Source: Sphingomonadales bacterium (lineage in GTDB: Bacteria; Pseudomonadota; Alphaproteobacteria; Sphingomonadales; Sphingomonadaceae). Taken from it: 14,118 nt of DNA. The notes under the pieces are model-generated. The model did not search any database. It saw nothing but the letters and a program-made list of their open reading frames with translations, and was not told where the DNA came from. Location of the stretch: NCBI GenBank assembly GCA_024636595.1, contig JAGXGT010000029.1:1-14118 (forward strand). The letters are read 5' to 3'. Of this stretch, positions 1 through 7,034 are shown in pieces (position 1 is the first letter of the stretch; the number at the start of each line of letters is the position of its first letter). The position numbers and the translations under genes are program-made.

Positions 1-1
1 C

Positions 2-313
2 GAACAAGACCGGCAGCGATTTTGTCAGACGCTGGATTTTCTCCCTGCGGCCCTGCCTGATCCCTATGATCCCACGATTGTATGGCCCGCCATCTGGATG
101 GGCAATGCGCCTTTGGTGTTCAAGACTTTGGGGAAGCAGATCACGCCGCCGAATATGGTTGGCCTGATGTCGCTCTGGGCCGATGTCGAACCGATCCGCC
201 AGACTCGCCTGCACCCGGACTTCATGGACTTCGCCAAGCGCATCGGATTGGTTGCGGCATGGGAAAAATACGGCTGGCCGGACCTTTTGCCGGAGCCTTG
301 CCCAACAAATTAG
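2..313 (+). CDS. C-terminal end of a hypothetical, possibly TPR/regulatory protein (5' end outside window)
   Basis: The frame is open from the first bases of the window to the TAG at 311-313, so about 103 C-terminal residues are visible and the start lies upstream. The tail reads LHPDFMDFAKRIGLVAAWEK followed by YGWPDLLPEP. From memory, this 'R-DPRF..LA.RLGL..YW...G.WPDFC' style of ending is typical of long alphaproteobacterial proteins with an N-terminal winged-helix or cyclase domain and C-terminal TPR repeats. That assignment is inference, because no diagnostic domain is inside the window. An internal ATG at 98 has no convincing ribosome-binding site and would split the conserved-looking tail, so it is not taken as the start. 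The gene is followed by 139 bases without an evident gene or a convincing terminator. Confidence 0.6.
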   Translation, partial: EQDRQRFCQTLDFLPAALPDPYDPTIVWPAIWMGNAPLVFKTLGKQITPPNMVGLMSLWADVEPIRQTRLHPDFMDFAKRIGLVAAWEKYGWPDLLPEPCPTN

Positions 314-452
314 CGCTTTTTGACGCTTTTTTGACGGTCGAGCCGTTGACGGCGCGCGACGTTTGGGCGCATCAATAGCGCACTGAAATTGCAAACAAAC
401 TTAGCTCATTTGGGTTGGCCCGGACATCCGCGTTGCCGCCGTCGGGAGAGCC

Positions 453-746
453 ATGTCTGCAATAGCTATGGGGGTAGCGATGACCAAATTCCTGTTCGGC
501 AAAGCTGTCGCAGTATTCCAGACCACAGTTTTTCTGGCGGCTTGCGCCAACCAGACGGCGCCCGAAAATTTCGAGATGACTGATCTGGAATCGACCGGAA
601 TAGAATATGCTGCCGACACTGGTCCCTTGGTGGTGAACGTCAGTGATCATAGCGCTGCGCCATCGAGCCGCGTCGCAATAGGCGAGTTTACCGGTCTGCT
701 GCGCGGTGAGCCGCTTAGCCTGGGCTACGAGCCGGATCCTCAGTAA
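453..746 (+). CDS. small putative lipoprotein, unknown function
   Basis: This 97-codon ORF may instead start at ATG 480. Both starts have a purine-rich site upstream (GGGAG at 444-448; GGGGG at 470-474, five bases before 480). From the second start the protein begins MTKFLFGKAVAVF and reaches FLAAC, a good lipobox (L-A-A-C) after a lysine-containing n-region and a hydrophobic stretch. It would then be exported, lipidated at that Cys and anchored in a membrane. The mature part is short, acidic and without a motif I recognise. The next gene starts 62 bases downstream in the same direction. A longer antisense frame over this stretch is judged a shadow. The existence of the gene rests on the signal sequence and the ribosome sites only. 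Confidence 0.5.
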   Translation: MSAIAMGVAMTKFLFGKAVAVFQTTVFLAACANQTAPENFEMTDLESTGIEYAADTGPLVVNVSDHSAAPSSRVAIGEFTGLLRGEPLSLGYEPDPQ

Positions 747-808
747 ATTATTGCACAAGAAATTACCAAAAGCGCTCATTCCGGGCGAAACAACAGAGGA
801 GACGACGA

Positions 809-1261
809 ATGAAATTGATGAAAAATATGATGATGGCAACCGCCATGATTGTGGCTGCGCCGGTGGCATTATCCACCCCAGCCATGGCCGACGAATTCCC
901 ATTGAAGGCCGGTGATTACACAACCATGACCGGCATCTTTATTGAGGATAGCGGATGGACTGCTTATGCCTCTTATCTCGCCAGCGAATGGAAGAAAAAC
1001 CAGGAATTCGCCAAGTCCAAGGGCTGGATCAGCGATTATAAAATCTATTACAATGTCGATCCCCGCGACGGTGAGCCGACCATGTATCTGACGCGTACTT
1101 TCCCCTCTTGGCCCAGCGGCGCCGAAATGGAAAAGCGTAGCAAGGAATGGGAAGCGTTTGACAAAAGAACCAACGCGCAGCTCGACGCCGAATCCGGCAA
1201 CCGGGCAAAATTCCGCAAGGTCATGGGTTCAATGACTCTGCAGGAAGCGACGGTCCGATAA
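809..1261 (+). CDS. small exported protein, possibly of dimeric alpha/beta-barrel type
   Basis: 150 residues. A strong Shine-Dalgarno sequence (AGAGGAG, 795-801) lies seven bases before the ATG. The N-terminus (MKLMKNMMMATAMIVAAPVA) has basic residues, a hydrophobic core and a likely signal-peptidase I site after residue 27 (AMA before DEF), so the product is probably periplasmic. The mature part is rich in Trp, Tyr, Lys and Glu, with a segment YASYLASEWKKNQEFAKSKG and a C-terminal AQLDAESGNRAKFRKVMGS. I recall similar small sphingomonad proteins annotated only as hypothetical. The alternating strand/helix look suggests a NIPSNAP- or dimeric alpha/beta-barrel-like fold, which is a guess. The next gene begins 130 bases on, behind a structured leader, so it is probably transcribed separately. 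Confidence 0.75.
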   Translation: MKLMKNMMMATAMIVAAPVALSTPAMADEFPLKAGDYTTMTGIFIEDSGWTAYASYLASEWKKNQEFAKSKGWISDYKIYYNVDPRDGEPTMYLTRTFPSWPSGAEMEKRSKEWEAFDKRTNAQLDAESGNRAKFRKVMGSMTLQEATVR

Positions 1262-1279
1262 TTTCGAAGCTTGGTCTAG

Positions 1280-1391
1280 GCGGATGATGCGACCCTTTGC
1301 ACCGTCCGCATGGGCCGAACCCCAGTCCGGCGGATGGTTTTGCGACCCGCCATCCGTCGGGCTATTCCTTTTCCATGCGGGAGAAAATCCC
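1280..1391 (+). promoter_or_regulatory. structured 5' leader with mutually exclusive stems before the transporter operon
   Basis: Four pairings can be read directly. (1) A perfect 8-bp outer stem joins 1306-1313 (CCGCATGG) to 1373-1380 (CCATGCGG), extendable by wobble pairs. (2) Inside it, an 11-bp stem joins 1327-1337 to 1350-1360 with one G-T wobble and a 12-base loop. (3) An upstream hairpin pairs 1280-1284 (GCGGA) with 1305-1309 (TCCGC) and 1288-1290 with 1299-1301. This uses bases 1306-1309 and therefore excludes stem 1. (4) GGGA 1379-1382 can pair with TCCC 1388-1391 over a five-base loop, covering the Shine-Dalgarno site of the next gene (GGGAGA, 1379-1384). Such competing folds suit a riboswitch or a translational attenuator. 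No known riboswitch class was recognised. Confidence 0.45.
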
Positions 1392-1760
1392 ATGCAAAGT
1401 CTTGCCGAGATAGCGAGCGATTATGCTGCTCTGATGGCCGCAGGCGAGACGCTGGCGGCAGCAGAGAAATACTGGGCAAGCGACATCATCGTTCTTGAGC
1501 CGGCCAATTTCGAATCAGACGGTCCAGCCATTGCCATTGGCAAGCCAGCGGCGCTCGCGAGATTGACGCGCTGGCTGGCAGTCAATGCGATGAGCGAGAT
1601 GCTGATCGACGGCCCCTTTATCACCGGCGATCAATTCGCATTGTTCATCGATATGGAAATCACCCGCCGCGCCACCGGCGAACGGCAGCCATTCAGCGAA
1701 ATCGCCACCTACACCGTCAGCGAGGGGCAGATTGTGGAAGAAAGATTTTTCTATGGCTGA
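1392..1760 (+). CDS. NTF2/SnoaL-like protein
   Basis: 122 residues from the ATG at 1392, which has GGGAGA (1379-1384) seven bases upstream. An in-frame upstream start (1284) would put the structured leader inside the coding region and is rejected. The layout fits the SnoaL/NTF2 cone fold: N-terminal helices, then AAAEKYWASDIIVLEPA (residues 22-38), a Trp-containing helix, and a C-terminal strand EIATYTVSEGQIVEERFFYG. That last pattern of strand, 'G-x-I' turn and F-F-Y/D ending is typical of the family. Members range from polyketide cyclases and isomerases to non-catalytic binding proteins, so the reaction is not predictable. It is the first gene of an operon. Its last 8 bases overlap the start of the permease gene, which suggests translational coupling. 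Confidence 0.75.
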   Translation: MQSLAEIASDYAALMAAGETLAAAEKYWASDIIVLEPANFESDGPAIAIGKPAALARLTRWLAVNAMSEMLIDGPFITGDQFALFIDMEITRRATGERQPFSEIATYTVSEGQIVEERFFYG

Positions 1761-3096
1761 TGCGACGGTGACGAACGGCAAATTGCTTAAACAACTCGGC
1801 TTCGCCTTTGCCGCAGCCGTCGGGTTAGGCTCAATGGTCGGAGCGGGGCTGATGCGCACCAGCGGGGCGGTGGTCGACCAGGTGCCGGATCCCTGGCTGG
1901 TGGTCGCGCTGTGGGCGCTTGGCGGCCTGCATATCCTGCTGGCCGCGAACGTCGCATCGGAACTCGTCACGACCATCCCCAAGGCGGGCGGCATTTTCGT
2001 GCCGGTGCGCGCAGCATTCGGCGATTCGATGGGACTGCTCGTCGGATGGGCAATGTATCTGTCCGTCGTCGCGGCGTGCGCGGCTTTGTCGATCGTCTGT
2101 GCCAACTTCCTCGCAATTCTCCAGCCGTCGCTTGCCGATCATACTGCCCCGGTGGCCTGCCTGTTCCTGATCCCGCTTATCATCCTGAACTGGCTGGGCG
2201 TGCGTGAAGGCAGCATGGCCCAGACCATCGGCAGCGCTGTGAAATTGATATTGCTATGCGGGGTGATCGGGATCGCGCTGCTGGCCGATCCGCCGCATCC
2301 CGGCGCGTTATCGGCGGCGGCGGATGCCAGCGCACCGGCGCTGGGCGTCTTCGCCGTCATCACGGCGTACCAGATGATTTATGGTGCCTATGCAGGATGG
2401 GACAGCGCGATGGTCTTCGTCGAAGAGGACGAAAATGCGCTAACCAATATTCCGCGCGCTATGGCGCTTTCGATTTGCGCTGTCGCGTTGGTCTATGTCC
2501 TTTTCAATATCGGTATGTTGCGCTCGCTCGATGTGGAGGCGATCCGCGCCTCCGACCTCCCGATTGCCCTGGTGCTGGGAAATATCTTCGGCCCCGGAGG
2601 GGCGGCGGCTGTGGCCGTGCTCGCAATTATCCTGGCGTCGACCTCGCTCAATGCCAGCCTCATGATTTCCCCGCGCGTATTGTTCGGGCTGGCGAGAGCC
2701 GGGCTGTTTCTTCCCTCGGCAACGCGCGTCAATGCCGGCGGCACGCCGCATGTCGCCTTTGCATTTACCGCAGTGCTTACGGTGCTGCTGATCTTTTCGG
2801 GCGGTTTCGAATTCATATTCCGCCTGATGGCCGCGCTGATCATCTTCTCCTTCGTGATCTACGATGTGTCGCTGTTCCAGTTGCGCCGGACCCGGCCCGA
2901 CCTGCCGCGACCCGTTCGCGCGATCGGCTATCCCGTGCTGCCCGGGCTGCTCCTACTCATCGATACCGCGCTCCTCATCGCGTTCATTGCCGCCGATCCC
3001 GCCAGCGGACTTTACATGGCAGCGCTGATCGCGATCTGCATCCCGGTCGGGTTCGTCCTTCATCGACGCCGAGCAGCGCTGTTAGTTGCAACATGA
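1753..3096 (+). CDS. APC-superfamily amino-acid permease
   Basis: 447 residues from ATG 1753; a TTG at 1732, preceded by GAGGGG, is an alternative start. The protein is almost wholly hydrophobic, with about twelve membrane segments. TM1 contains the APC substrate-binding loop GLGSMVGAGL (residues 24-33). This is followed by a conserved ELVTTIPKAGGIFVPV segment, equivalent to the 'E-L-x-x-x-x-P-x-x-G-G-x-Y' motif of amino-acid/polyamine/organocation carriers, and later by LNWLGVREGS. Length and layout match inner-membrane amino-acid symporters or exchangers of the family; the substrate cannot be read. The gene overlaps the SnoaL-like gene by 8 bases and the next transporter gene by 4 (ATGA), so the three are probably co-translated. 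Its N-terminus and the motif near its C-terminus (VGFVLHRRR) recur in the 44-codon ORF downstream. Confidence 0.9.
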   Translation: MADATVTNGKLLKQLGFAFAAAVGLGSMVGAGLMRTSGAVVDQVPDPWLVVALWALGGLHILLAANVASELVTTIPKAGGIFVPVRAAFGDSMGLLVGWAMYLSVVAACAALSIVCANFLAILQPSLADHTAPVACLFLIPLIILNWLGVREGSMAQTIGSAVKLILLCGVIGIALLADPPHPGALSAAADASAPALGVFAVITAYQMIYGAYAGWDSAMVFVEEDENALTNIPRAMALSICAVALVYVLFNIGMLRSLDVEAIRASDLPIALVLGNIFGPGGAAAVAVLAIILASTSLNASLMISPRVLFGLARAGLFLPSATRVNAGGTPHVAFAFTAVLTVLLIFSGGFEFIFRLMAALIIFSFVIYDVSLFQLRRTRPDLPRPVRAIGYPVLPGLLLLIDTALLIAFIAADPASGLYMAALIAICIPVGFVLHRRRAALLVAT

Positions 3097-4487
3097 CAAT
3101 GCCAGAAAGAGGCGACACCGCCTTCCTCGGCCATCCGCGCGGGCTGGCGTATCTGTCTTTCACCGAGGCGTGGGAGCGGTTTTCCTTTTACGGGATGCAG
3201 TCGCTGCTGGTGCTGTACATGACCCAGTCGCTGTTCCTGCCGGGCCAGGTGGAGAAGATCGCCGGGATGGCGGCCTACCGCAGCGCTGTCGAAACGATGC
3301 TGGGCCCGCTTTCGACCCAGGCTTTGGCCGGCCAGACCTTCGGTTTTTATGCAGGGCTGGTCTATTTTACACCGCTGTTCGGGGGCTGGATCGCCGATCG
3401 CTGGCTGGGATCGAAACGCACGGTCATCCTTGGCGTATTGTTGATGACGGCGGGCCATGCCGCGATGGTGTTCGACCAAAGCTTTCTCGTCGCGCTGCTC
3501 CTGCTGATCCTGGGCTCGGGTGCACTCAAGGGCAATATCGCCTCGCAAGTAGGACAGCTCTATTCCGCAGGCGACGAGCGCCCGGCGCGTGGATTCGTCA
3601 TTTTCAGCACCGCCATCAATATCGGCGCGGTCGCCGGCCCGCTGGCCTGCGGATTGCTGGCACAGATTTATGGCTGGCACGCCGGGTTCGGAGCGGCCGG
3701 ACTGATGATGCTGATCGCGCTCGGCGTGTATCTGAGGGGGCTTTCGCATCTTCCCGAAGAACCGCAACGAACACGCAGTTCCACGCCGCCTCGCAATTTC
3801 TCAGCGGCGGACTGGCGCAGTGTCGGTATCTTGATGATCTTTCTGGTCTTTCAGGTGCTTCTGGGGCCGGGATATGATCAGCAATTTAACATGGGCATGG
3901 TCTGGATCGACGCTGCCGTCGATTTGCAAACGCCATTTGGGCGGGTGCCGGTTGCATGGTTCGTGTCGATCAACTCCCTCGGCACGGTCCTTGGGGCGTT
4001 TGCCGCGATCGGCTTTTGGCGCTGGCAGGTAAAGCGCGGGGGTGAACAGAGCGACAACACTAAAATGGTCGTCGGCGGCCTTATGTATGGCGCGGGCACG
4101 ATGCTGATGGCCATCGGGTCGGCAGTCCAGGCGCCCGGATCGATCAGCATCGTCTTTCCCGCGCTCTCCTATTTCATCACCGGAGTGGCATTCACCTGGT
4201 CATGGCCCACCTGGCTGGCAGTCGTCTCGCGTTATGCACCCAAGCAGATCGCCGCGCGGATGATGGCCGCCGCCTATCTCGTGGCCTTCTTCGCCGCGAT
4301 TATCGCGGGCTATTTCTCGCGCTTTTATGAAACCATGGACCCTGTGCTGTTCTGGGCGCTCAACGCCGCCGCCTGCTGGGTGGGCGCCGGGCTATTTTAC
4401 CTGTTCGGGCCAGCCATGACCCGCGCGCTGGCCGCAAACCGCGATCAATCCCAAGAGCCTGCCATACTACCGGAATATGCTGCATGA
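3093..4487 (+). CDS. POT/PTR-family proton-coupled peptide transporter
   Basis: 464 residues, starting in the ATGA overlap with the permease stop codon. The frame is open far upstream, but only the part after 3093 has transporter character. Family hallmarks are present: the ExxER motif in TM1 (E25, E28, R29, then FSFYG), the loop GGWIADRWLG (97-106) between TM2 and TM3, a lysine (K146) in GSGALKGNI at the place of the usual FKPN motif of TM4, and the second POT signature FSTAINIGAVAGP (171-183). In characterised members the ExxER and the TM4 lysine take part in proton coupling and peptide binding. It should import di- or tripeptides or similar compounds across the inner membrane. The FKPN site is altered to LKGN, so substrate range may differ. 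Its stop codon overlaps the next ORF by 4 bases. Confidence 0.9.
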   Translation: MTMPERGDTAFLGHPRGLAYLSFTEAWERFSFYGMQSLLVLYMTQSLFLPGQVEKIAGMAAYRSAVETMLGPLSTQALAGQTFGFYAGLVYFTPLFGGWIADRWLGSKRTVILGVLLMTAGHAAMVFDQSFLVALLLLILGSGALKGNIASQVGQLYSAGDERPARGFVIFSTAINIGAVAGPLACGLLAQIYGWHAGFGAAGLMMLIALGVYLRGLSHLPEEPQRTRSSTPPRNFSAADWRSVGILMIFLVFQVLLGPGYDQQFNMGMVWIDAAVDLQTPFGRVPVAWFVSINSLGTVLGAFAAIGFWRWQVKRGGEQSDNTKMVVGGLMYGAGTMLMAIGSAVQAPGSISIVFPALSYFITGVAFTWSWPTWLAVVSRYAPKQIAARMMAAAYLVAFFAAIIAGYFSRFYETMDPVLFWALNAAACWVGAGLFYLFGPAMTRALAANRDQSQEPAILPEYAA

Positions 4488-4618
4488 CCGACACCCTCAA
4501 CCGCAAGAATAAGCTTCAGAAGCGCCTGGGGCAACCTTTCGCCATCGCCGTCGGCATCGTGCTGCACCGAAGGCGGGTTACCGATCGAACAGCCGCTGCA
4601 TTTGTGATTGAGAAATGA
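4484..4618 (+). pseudogene. 44-codon remnant of a second APC permease (large internal deletion)
   Basis: The ATG lies in an ATGA overlap with the peptide-transporter stop, the same coupling seen elsewhere in this operon, so it was probably a translated gene start. Residues 1-25 align without gaps to the N-terminus of the upstream permease with 12 identities, including KLxKxLGxxFAxAVG. Directly after AVG the sequence becomes IVLHRRR, which matches the permease's C-terminus (VGFVLHRRR, the last 16 residues). All membrane segments between are missing. The two ends meet at the Val-Gly pair, encoded by GTCGG in both regions of the intact gene, so recombination between short direct repeats can explain the deletion. 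An alternative is a genuine 44-residue peptide with chance resemblance. The next gene begins 21 bases later. Confidence 0.6.
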
Positions 4619-4639
4619 GATTAGACAAGGAGCTTTAGC

Positions 4640-5227
4640 ATGATCAAGTCACCCTCCGCACTCGTTCACGTGGTTTACCGCACCCGCCGGTTTGCAGAAA
4701 TGCTGCAATGGTATGCCACCGTGTTCGGTGCCAGCATCCAGTATCAAAACCCGGCGTTGGCCTTCCTGACCTTCGACGAAGAGCATCACCGCTTTGCCTT
4801 CGCCGATCTGGGCGTGATCCGCCCGGACGATCCGGACGACAAGGATGATCGGGGCATGATTGGCGTCGACCATGTCGCCTGGGAATATGGATCGCTCCGC
4901 GACCTGCTGGAGAATTATGAAATATTGAAGGCAGCGGGGATCACCCCCTATTGGTGTGTCAATCACGGCATGAGTGCTTCGCTCTATTATGCCGATCCCG
5001 ATGGCAACCAGATGGAATTTACTGTCGACGTGTTTCCGACCAAGGCGGAATGCACGGACTATTTCCAGGGCGAACTGATCAGTCAAAATCCGGTTGGAAC
5101 CGAATATGACCCGGACGACTGGCTGGCACGGCTGCGCAGCGGCGTAGCTGAGGCAGAGCTTCTGGCATTTGATCCAGCCGCCGAAGTCTCGCCGATCCGC
5201 GGCAGAATGACGGAATCACTGGCATGA
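4640..5227 (+). CDS. VOC-fold protein (glyoxalase/extradiol-dioxygenase-like)
   Basis: 195 residues. AAGGAG (4627-4632) lies seven bases before the ATG. There are two beta-alpha-beta-beta-beta modules: the first starts HVVYRTRRFAEMLQWYATVF (from residue 10), the second DHVAWEYGSLRDLL (from residue 77), ending in YYADPDGNQMEFTVD. The likely metal ligands H10, H78 and E126 occupy the places of the His-His-Glu triad of type I extradiol dioxygenases and related VOC enzymes. A cofactor such as Fe(II) or Mn(II) is therefore plausible, but the substrate and reaction are unknown. The tail of about 65 residues after the second module is an extension. It is the last gene of the transporter operon. Its linkage to amino-acid and peptide carriers suggests work on an imported compound (inference). 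It ends 36 bases before the convergent tRNA gene. Confidence 0.8.
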   Translation: MIKSPSALVHVVYRTRRFAEMLQWYATVFGASIQYQNPALAFLTFDEEHHRFAFADLGVIRPDDPDDKDDRGMIGVDHVAWEYGSLRDLLENYEILKAAGITPYWCVNHGMSASLYYADPDGNQMEFTVDVFPTKAECTDYFQGELISQNPVGTEYDPDDWLARLRSGVAEAELLAFDPAAEVSPIRGRMTESLA

Positions 5228-5263
5228 CCCCGATCGCGATGTCGCTATAAGTCATTGAAATAA

Positions 5264-5340
<77 letters not shown>

Positions 5341-5363
5341 CAAGGCGTGTATCGCCGGATGGG

Positions 5364-5393
5364 CGTTTAGCAGCGACTTTGCCGCATTGCCAA
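5364..5393 (-). promoter_or_regulatory. possible promoter of the tRNA-Arg gene
   Basis: On the - strand TTGGCA (5393-5388) and TAAACG (5369-5364) are separated by 18 bases, and the second box lies 23 bases before the mature tRNA 5' end. Both boxes match the housekeeping consensus only partly, so this is a tentative call. Confidence 0.3.
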
Positions 5394-5423
5394 TCAAATA
5401 TTTGGCCGATTGCGGAGCCGCGC

Positions 5424-5843
5424 CTAGTCCTCGTCCTGATCCTTGCGGATTTTCTCGATTGGCTGGAATTTGCCAAGACCGCAGGCACCGCGCGTGTCCA
5501 GCCGGCCAGCGGTCTGATCGAGCACATGGATGATATCGACGCTGCACAGCTGGTTGGTCGATGTCTTGTAGGAGAAGGCTTCCTCAAAGGCGAGACCGCT
5601 GCATTTGTTGGGCAGCGTGTTGCGGTAGATATCGCCGTTGTTCATCCTGAAATCGATCGTCTGGTCATCGATCACATCGGTCGAGCGGATGCTGGAGCGC
5701 CTGATGCAGCTTTCCGGCTCGCCAACCATCCTGATCATATACTGGTCATCAACCGAAGTCCTGTCGCCCATCGCGGTGTCGGTTGCGGCACAGCCGCCCA
5801 GGGCGAGAAGGGCAGGGATCATGAGGGGAGCCAGGATACGCAT
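5424..5843 (-). CDS. DUF6491-like lipoprotein
   Basis: 139 residues. GGAG on the - strand (5854-5851) lies seven bases before the ATG. The N-terminus MRILAPLMIPALLALGGC carries a lipobox (L-G-G-C) with Cys18, so the product should be lipidated and membrane-anchored. The mature part has four further cysteines (in ESCIRRSSI, NKCSGL, QLCSVD and GACGLGKF), probably forming disulfides in the periplasm. The pattern 'CI...R...VIDDQTIDFRM..G..YRN.L...C.GL' with a 'C.LG.F.PIE' ending resembles what I remember of the DUF6491 family, whose function is unknown. The C-terminus is strongly charged (KIRKDQDED). It stands alone between the tRNA gene and nth, with 131 bases separating it from the end of nth. 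Confidence 0.75.
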   Translation of the reverse strand: MRILAPLMIPALLALGGCAATDTAMGDRTSVDDQYMIRMVGEPESCIRRSSIRSTDVIDDQTIDFRMNNGDIYRNTLPNKCSGLAFEEAFSYKTSTNQLCSVDIIHVLDQTAGRLDTRGACGLGKFQPIEKIRKDQDED

Positions 5844-5974
5844 GAAATATCTCCGCTTGTTGAGGGGCAGTCTGAAATCATATCGGATCGTTCATGACGG
5901 AAATCTGAATGGGCAGTGATCCGGAATGTTCCGTATCGATCGCGCCCTGATCGGCGGTCTTTAATCCGGCGCCC

Positions 5975-6616
5975 TCAATCCGGGGCCGGCGTCTTCTTCT
6001 TGAACCGGCACAGATCGGCTACCGGGCAGCGCCAGCATTCGGGCTTGCGCGCCTTGCAGATATAGCGGCCGTGCAGGATCAGCCAGTGATGGGCATGGAC
6101 TCGGAACGGCGCCGGAGTCTGCGTCTCCAGCTTCTTCTCCACCGCCAGCACGGTCTTGCCGGGTGCCAGCCCGGTGCGGTTGCCGACCCGGAAAATATGC
6201 GTGTCGACGGCGAAGGTCTCGGCGCCAAAGGCACAGTTCATCACGACATTGGCGGTCTTGCGCCCGACCCCGGGCAGCTTGGTGAGTTCATCCCGGTCTG
6301 CCGGAACCTCGCCGCCATAGTCAGCGATCAGCATCTCGGAGAGCGCGATCACATTCTTCGCCTTGGTATTGTAGAGGCCGATCGTCTTGATATGCTCTTT
6401 CAGCTCGTCGAGGCCGAGATCGACCATCTGCTGCGGCGTCTCGACCTCGGCGAACAGCCGCCGCGTCGCCTTGTTGACACCGATATCGGTCGATTGCGCC
6501 GACAGCGCCACCGCTACCACCAGCTGATAGGTGTTGCCATAGTTCAGCTCGGTCTCCGGCGACGGATTGTCGGCGGCGAGGCGGGCATAAAATTCGAAGA
6601 TATCGGCTTTTTTCAT
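5975..6616 (-). CDS. nth: endonuclease III (DNA glycosylase/AP lyase)
   Basis: 213 residues, almost the length of the E. coli enzyme. The protein excises oxidised pyrimidines and cuts the abasic strand in base-excision repair. A helix-hairpin-helix LPGVGRKTANVV (114-125) carries the catalytic lysine K120, and the Asp of AVDTHIFRV is D138, both at E. coli numbering. The [4Fe-4S] cluster motif C-x6-C-x2-C-x5-C is complete (C187, C194, C197, C203). The ATG at 6616 begins MKKADIFEFYARL; the 42 codons open upstream are rejected because they overlap the preceding gene in another frame and are low in family character. There are only five bases between the upstream gene's stop and this start, so the two form an operon. 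Confidence 0.97.
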   Translation of the reverse strand: MKKADIFEFYARLAADNPSPETELNYGNTYQLVVAVALSAQSTDIGVNKATRRLFAEVETPQQMVDLGLDELKEHIKTIGLYNTKAKNVIALSEMLIADYGGEVPADRDELTKLPGVGRKTANVVMNCAFGAETFAVDTHIFRVGNRTGLAPGKTVLAVEKKLETQTPAPFRVHAHHWLILHGRYICKARKPECWRCPVADLCRFKKKTPAPD

Positions 6617-6621
6617 GCGCG

Positions 6622-6882
6622 TCAGTCTTCCTGCATCCGGCCCATCAAATCCATGAAGTCCCGCGCCGAATCCCGGTCCGCCTCGTCCTTGAACGCTTTG
6701 TCCAGGTCCAGATGCGTGCCGAGCATATAGAGTAGCGCCCACAGAGCAAATCGCCGCCCGCGATCCTTTTCCAGACCAAAGTCGACTCGCATATGCTCAA
6801 TCCCCGCCGCCAAAGCTTCCGGCTGGATCGCGGCCATGTCGGTGGTGCCGAAATAGCGGTGCAACTGATCATCAAAGTCCAT
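6622..6882 (-). CDS. 86-residue conserved-looking unknown protein upstream of nth
   Basis: The protein begins MDFDDQLHRYFG and is mostly helical and charged, ending DFMDLMGRMQED. It has no signal peptide, cysteines or membrane segment, so it is probably cytosolic. The ATG at 6882 was chosen because the upstream extension has only a TTG start and a Pro/Arg-rich stretch. No clear Shine-Dalgarno sequence precedes either start. The stop lies five bases before nth, which implies co-transcription, but I know of no functional link to base-excision repair. Upstream it is divergent from an exported-protein gene, with about 150 bases between that must hold both promoters. I do not recognise a family. 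Confidence 0.7.
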   Translation of the reverse strand: MDFDDQLHRYFGTTDMAAIQPEALAAGIEHMRVDFGLEKDRGRRFALWALLYMLGTHLDLDKAFKDEADRDSARDFMDLMGRMQED

Positions 6883-7034
6883 GGGGCGGGGTTTATGGTG
6901 TGTCCGGATGGTTGGCAAGCGGGACGCGATGAGGCTGCTGTTTTGCCTCGCAAATGTGCTGTCGCGGACCGGAACATCCTAACCGTCATTACCGGATACG
7001 GGGAACTGATCGCCGGTCCGCGCGTAAGGGGCTC

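Noticed and set aside
314..372. T-rich stretches (GCGCTTTTTGAC, GCTTTTTTGAC) and ACGG-TCGAG-CCGT as terminator of the first gene
   Set aside because: The T-runs come before the only stem, which has four base pairs, so a rho-independent terminator is not supported.
372..923. Long - strand open frame (183 codons) opposite the small lipoprotein and exported-protein genes
   Set aside because: It has no ribosome site and a composition rich in Arg, Ser and Trp. The + strand genes have signal sequences and good ribosome sites.
1291..1360. Resemblance of ACCCTTTGCACC and CCGGCGG to the TPP riboswitch core
   Set aside because: The CTGAGA box and the GGCGnAGGGAA-type 3' part are missing, and the order of the stems does not fit.
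1284..1391. N-terminal extension of the SnoaL-like protein
   Set aside because: It lacks a ribosome site and runs through paired stems of the leader. The ATG at 1392 has GGGAGA at the right distance.
2256..3092. Upstream extension of the peptide-transporter frame through the permease gene
   Set aside because: The translation is Arg/Cys-rich and overlaps the permease in another frame. The ATGA start at 3093 and the family N-terminus settle the start.
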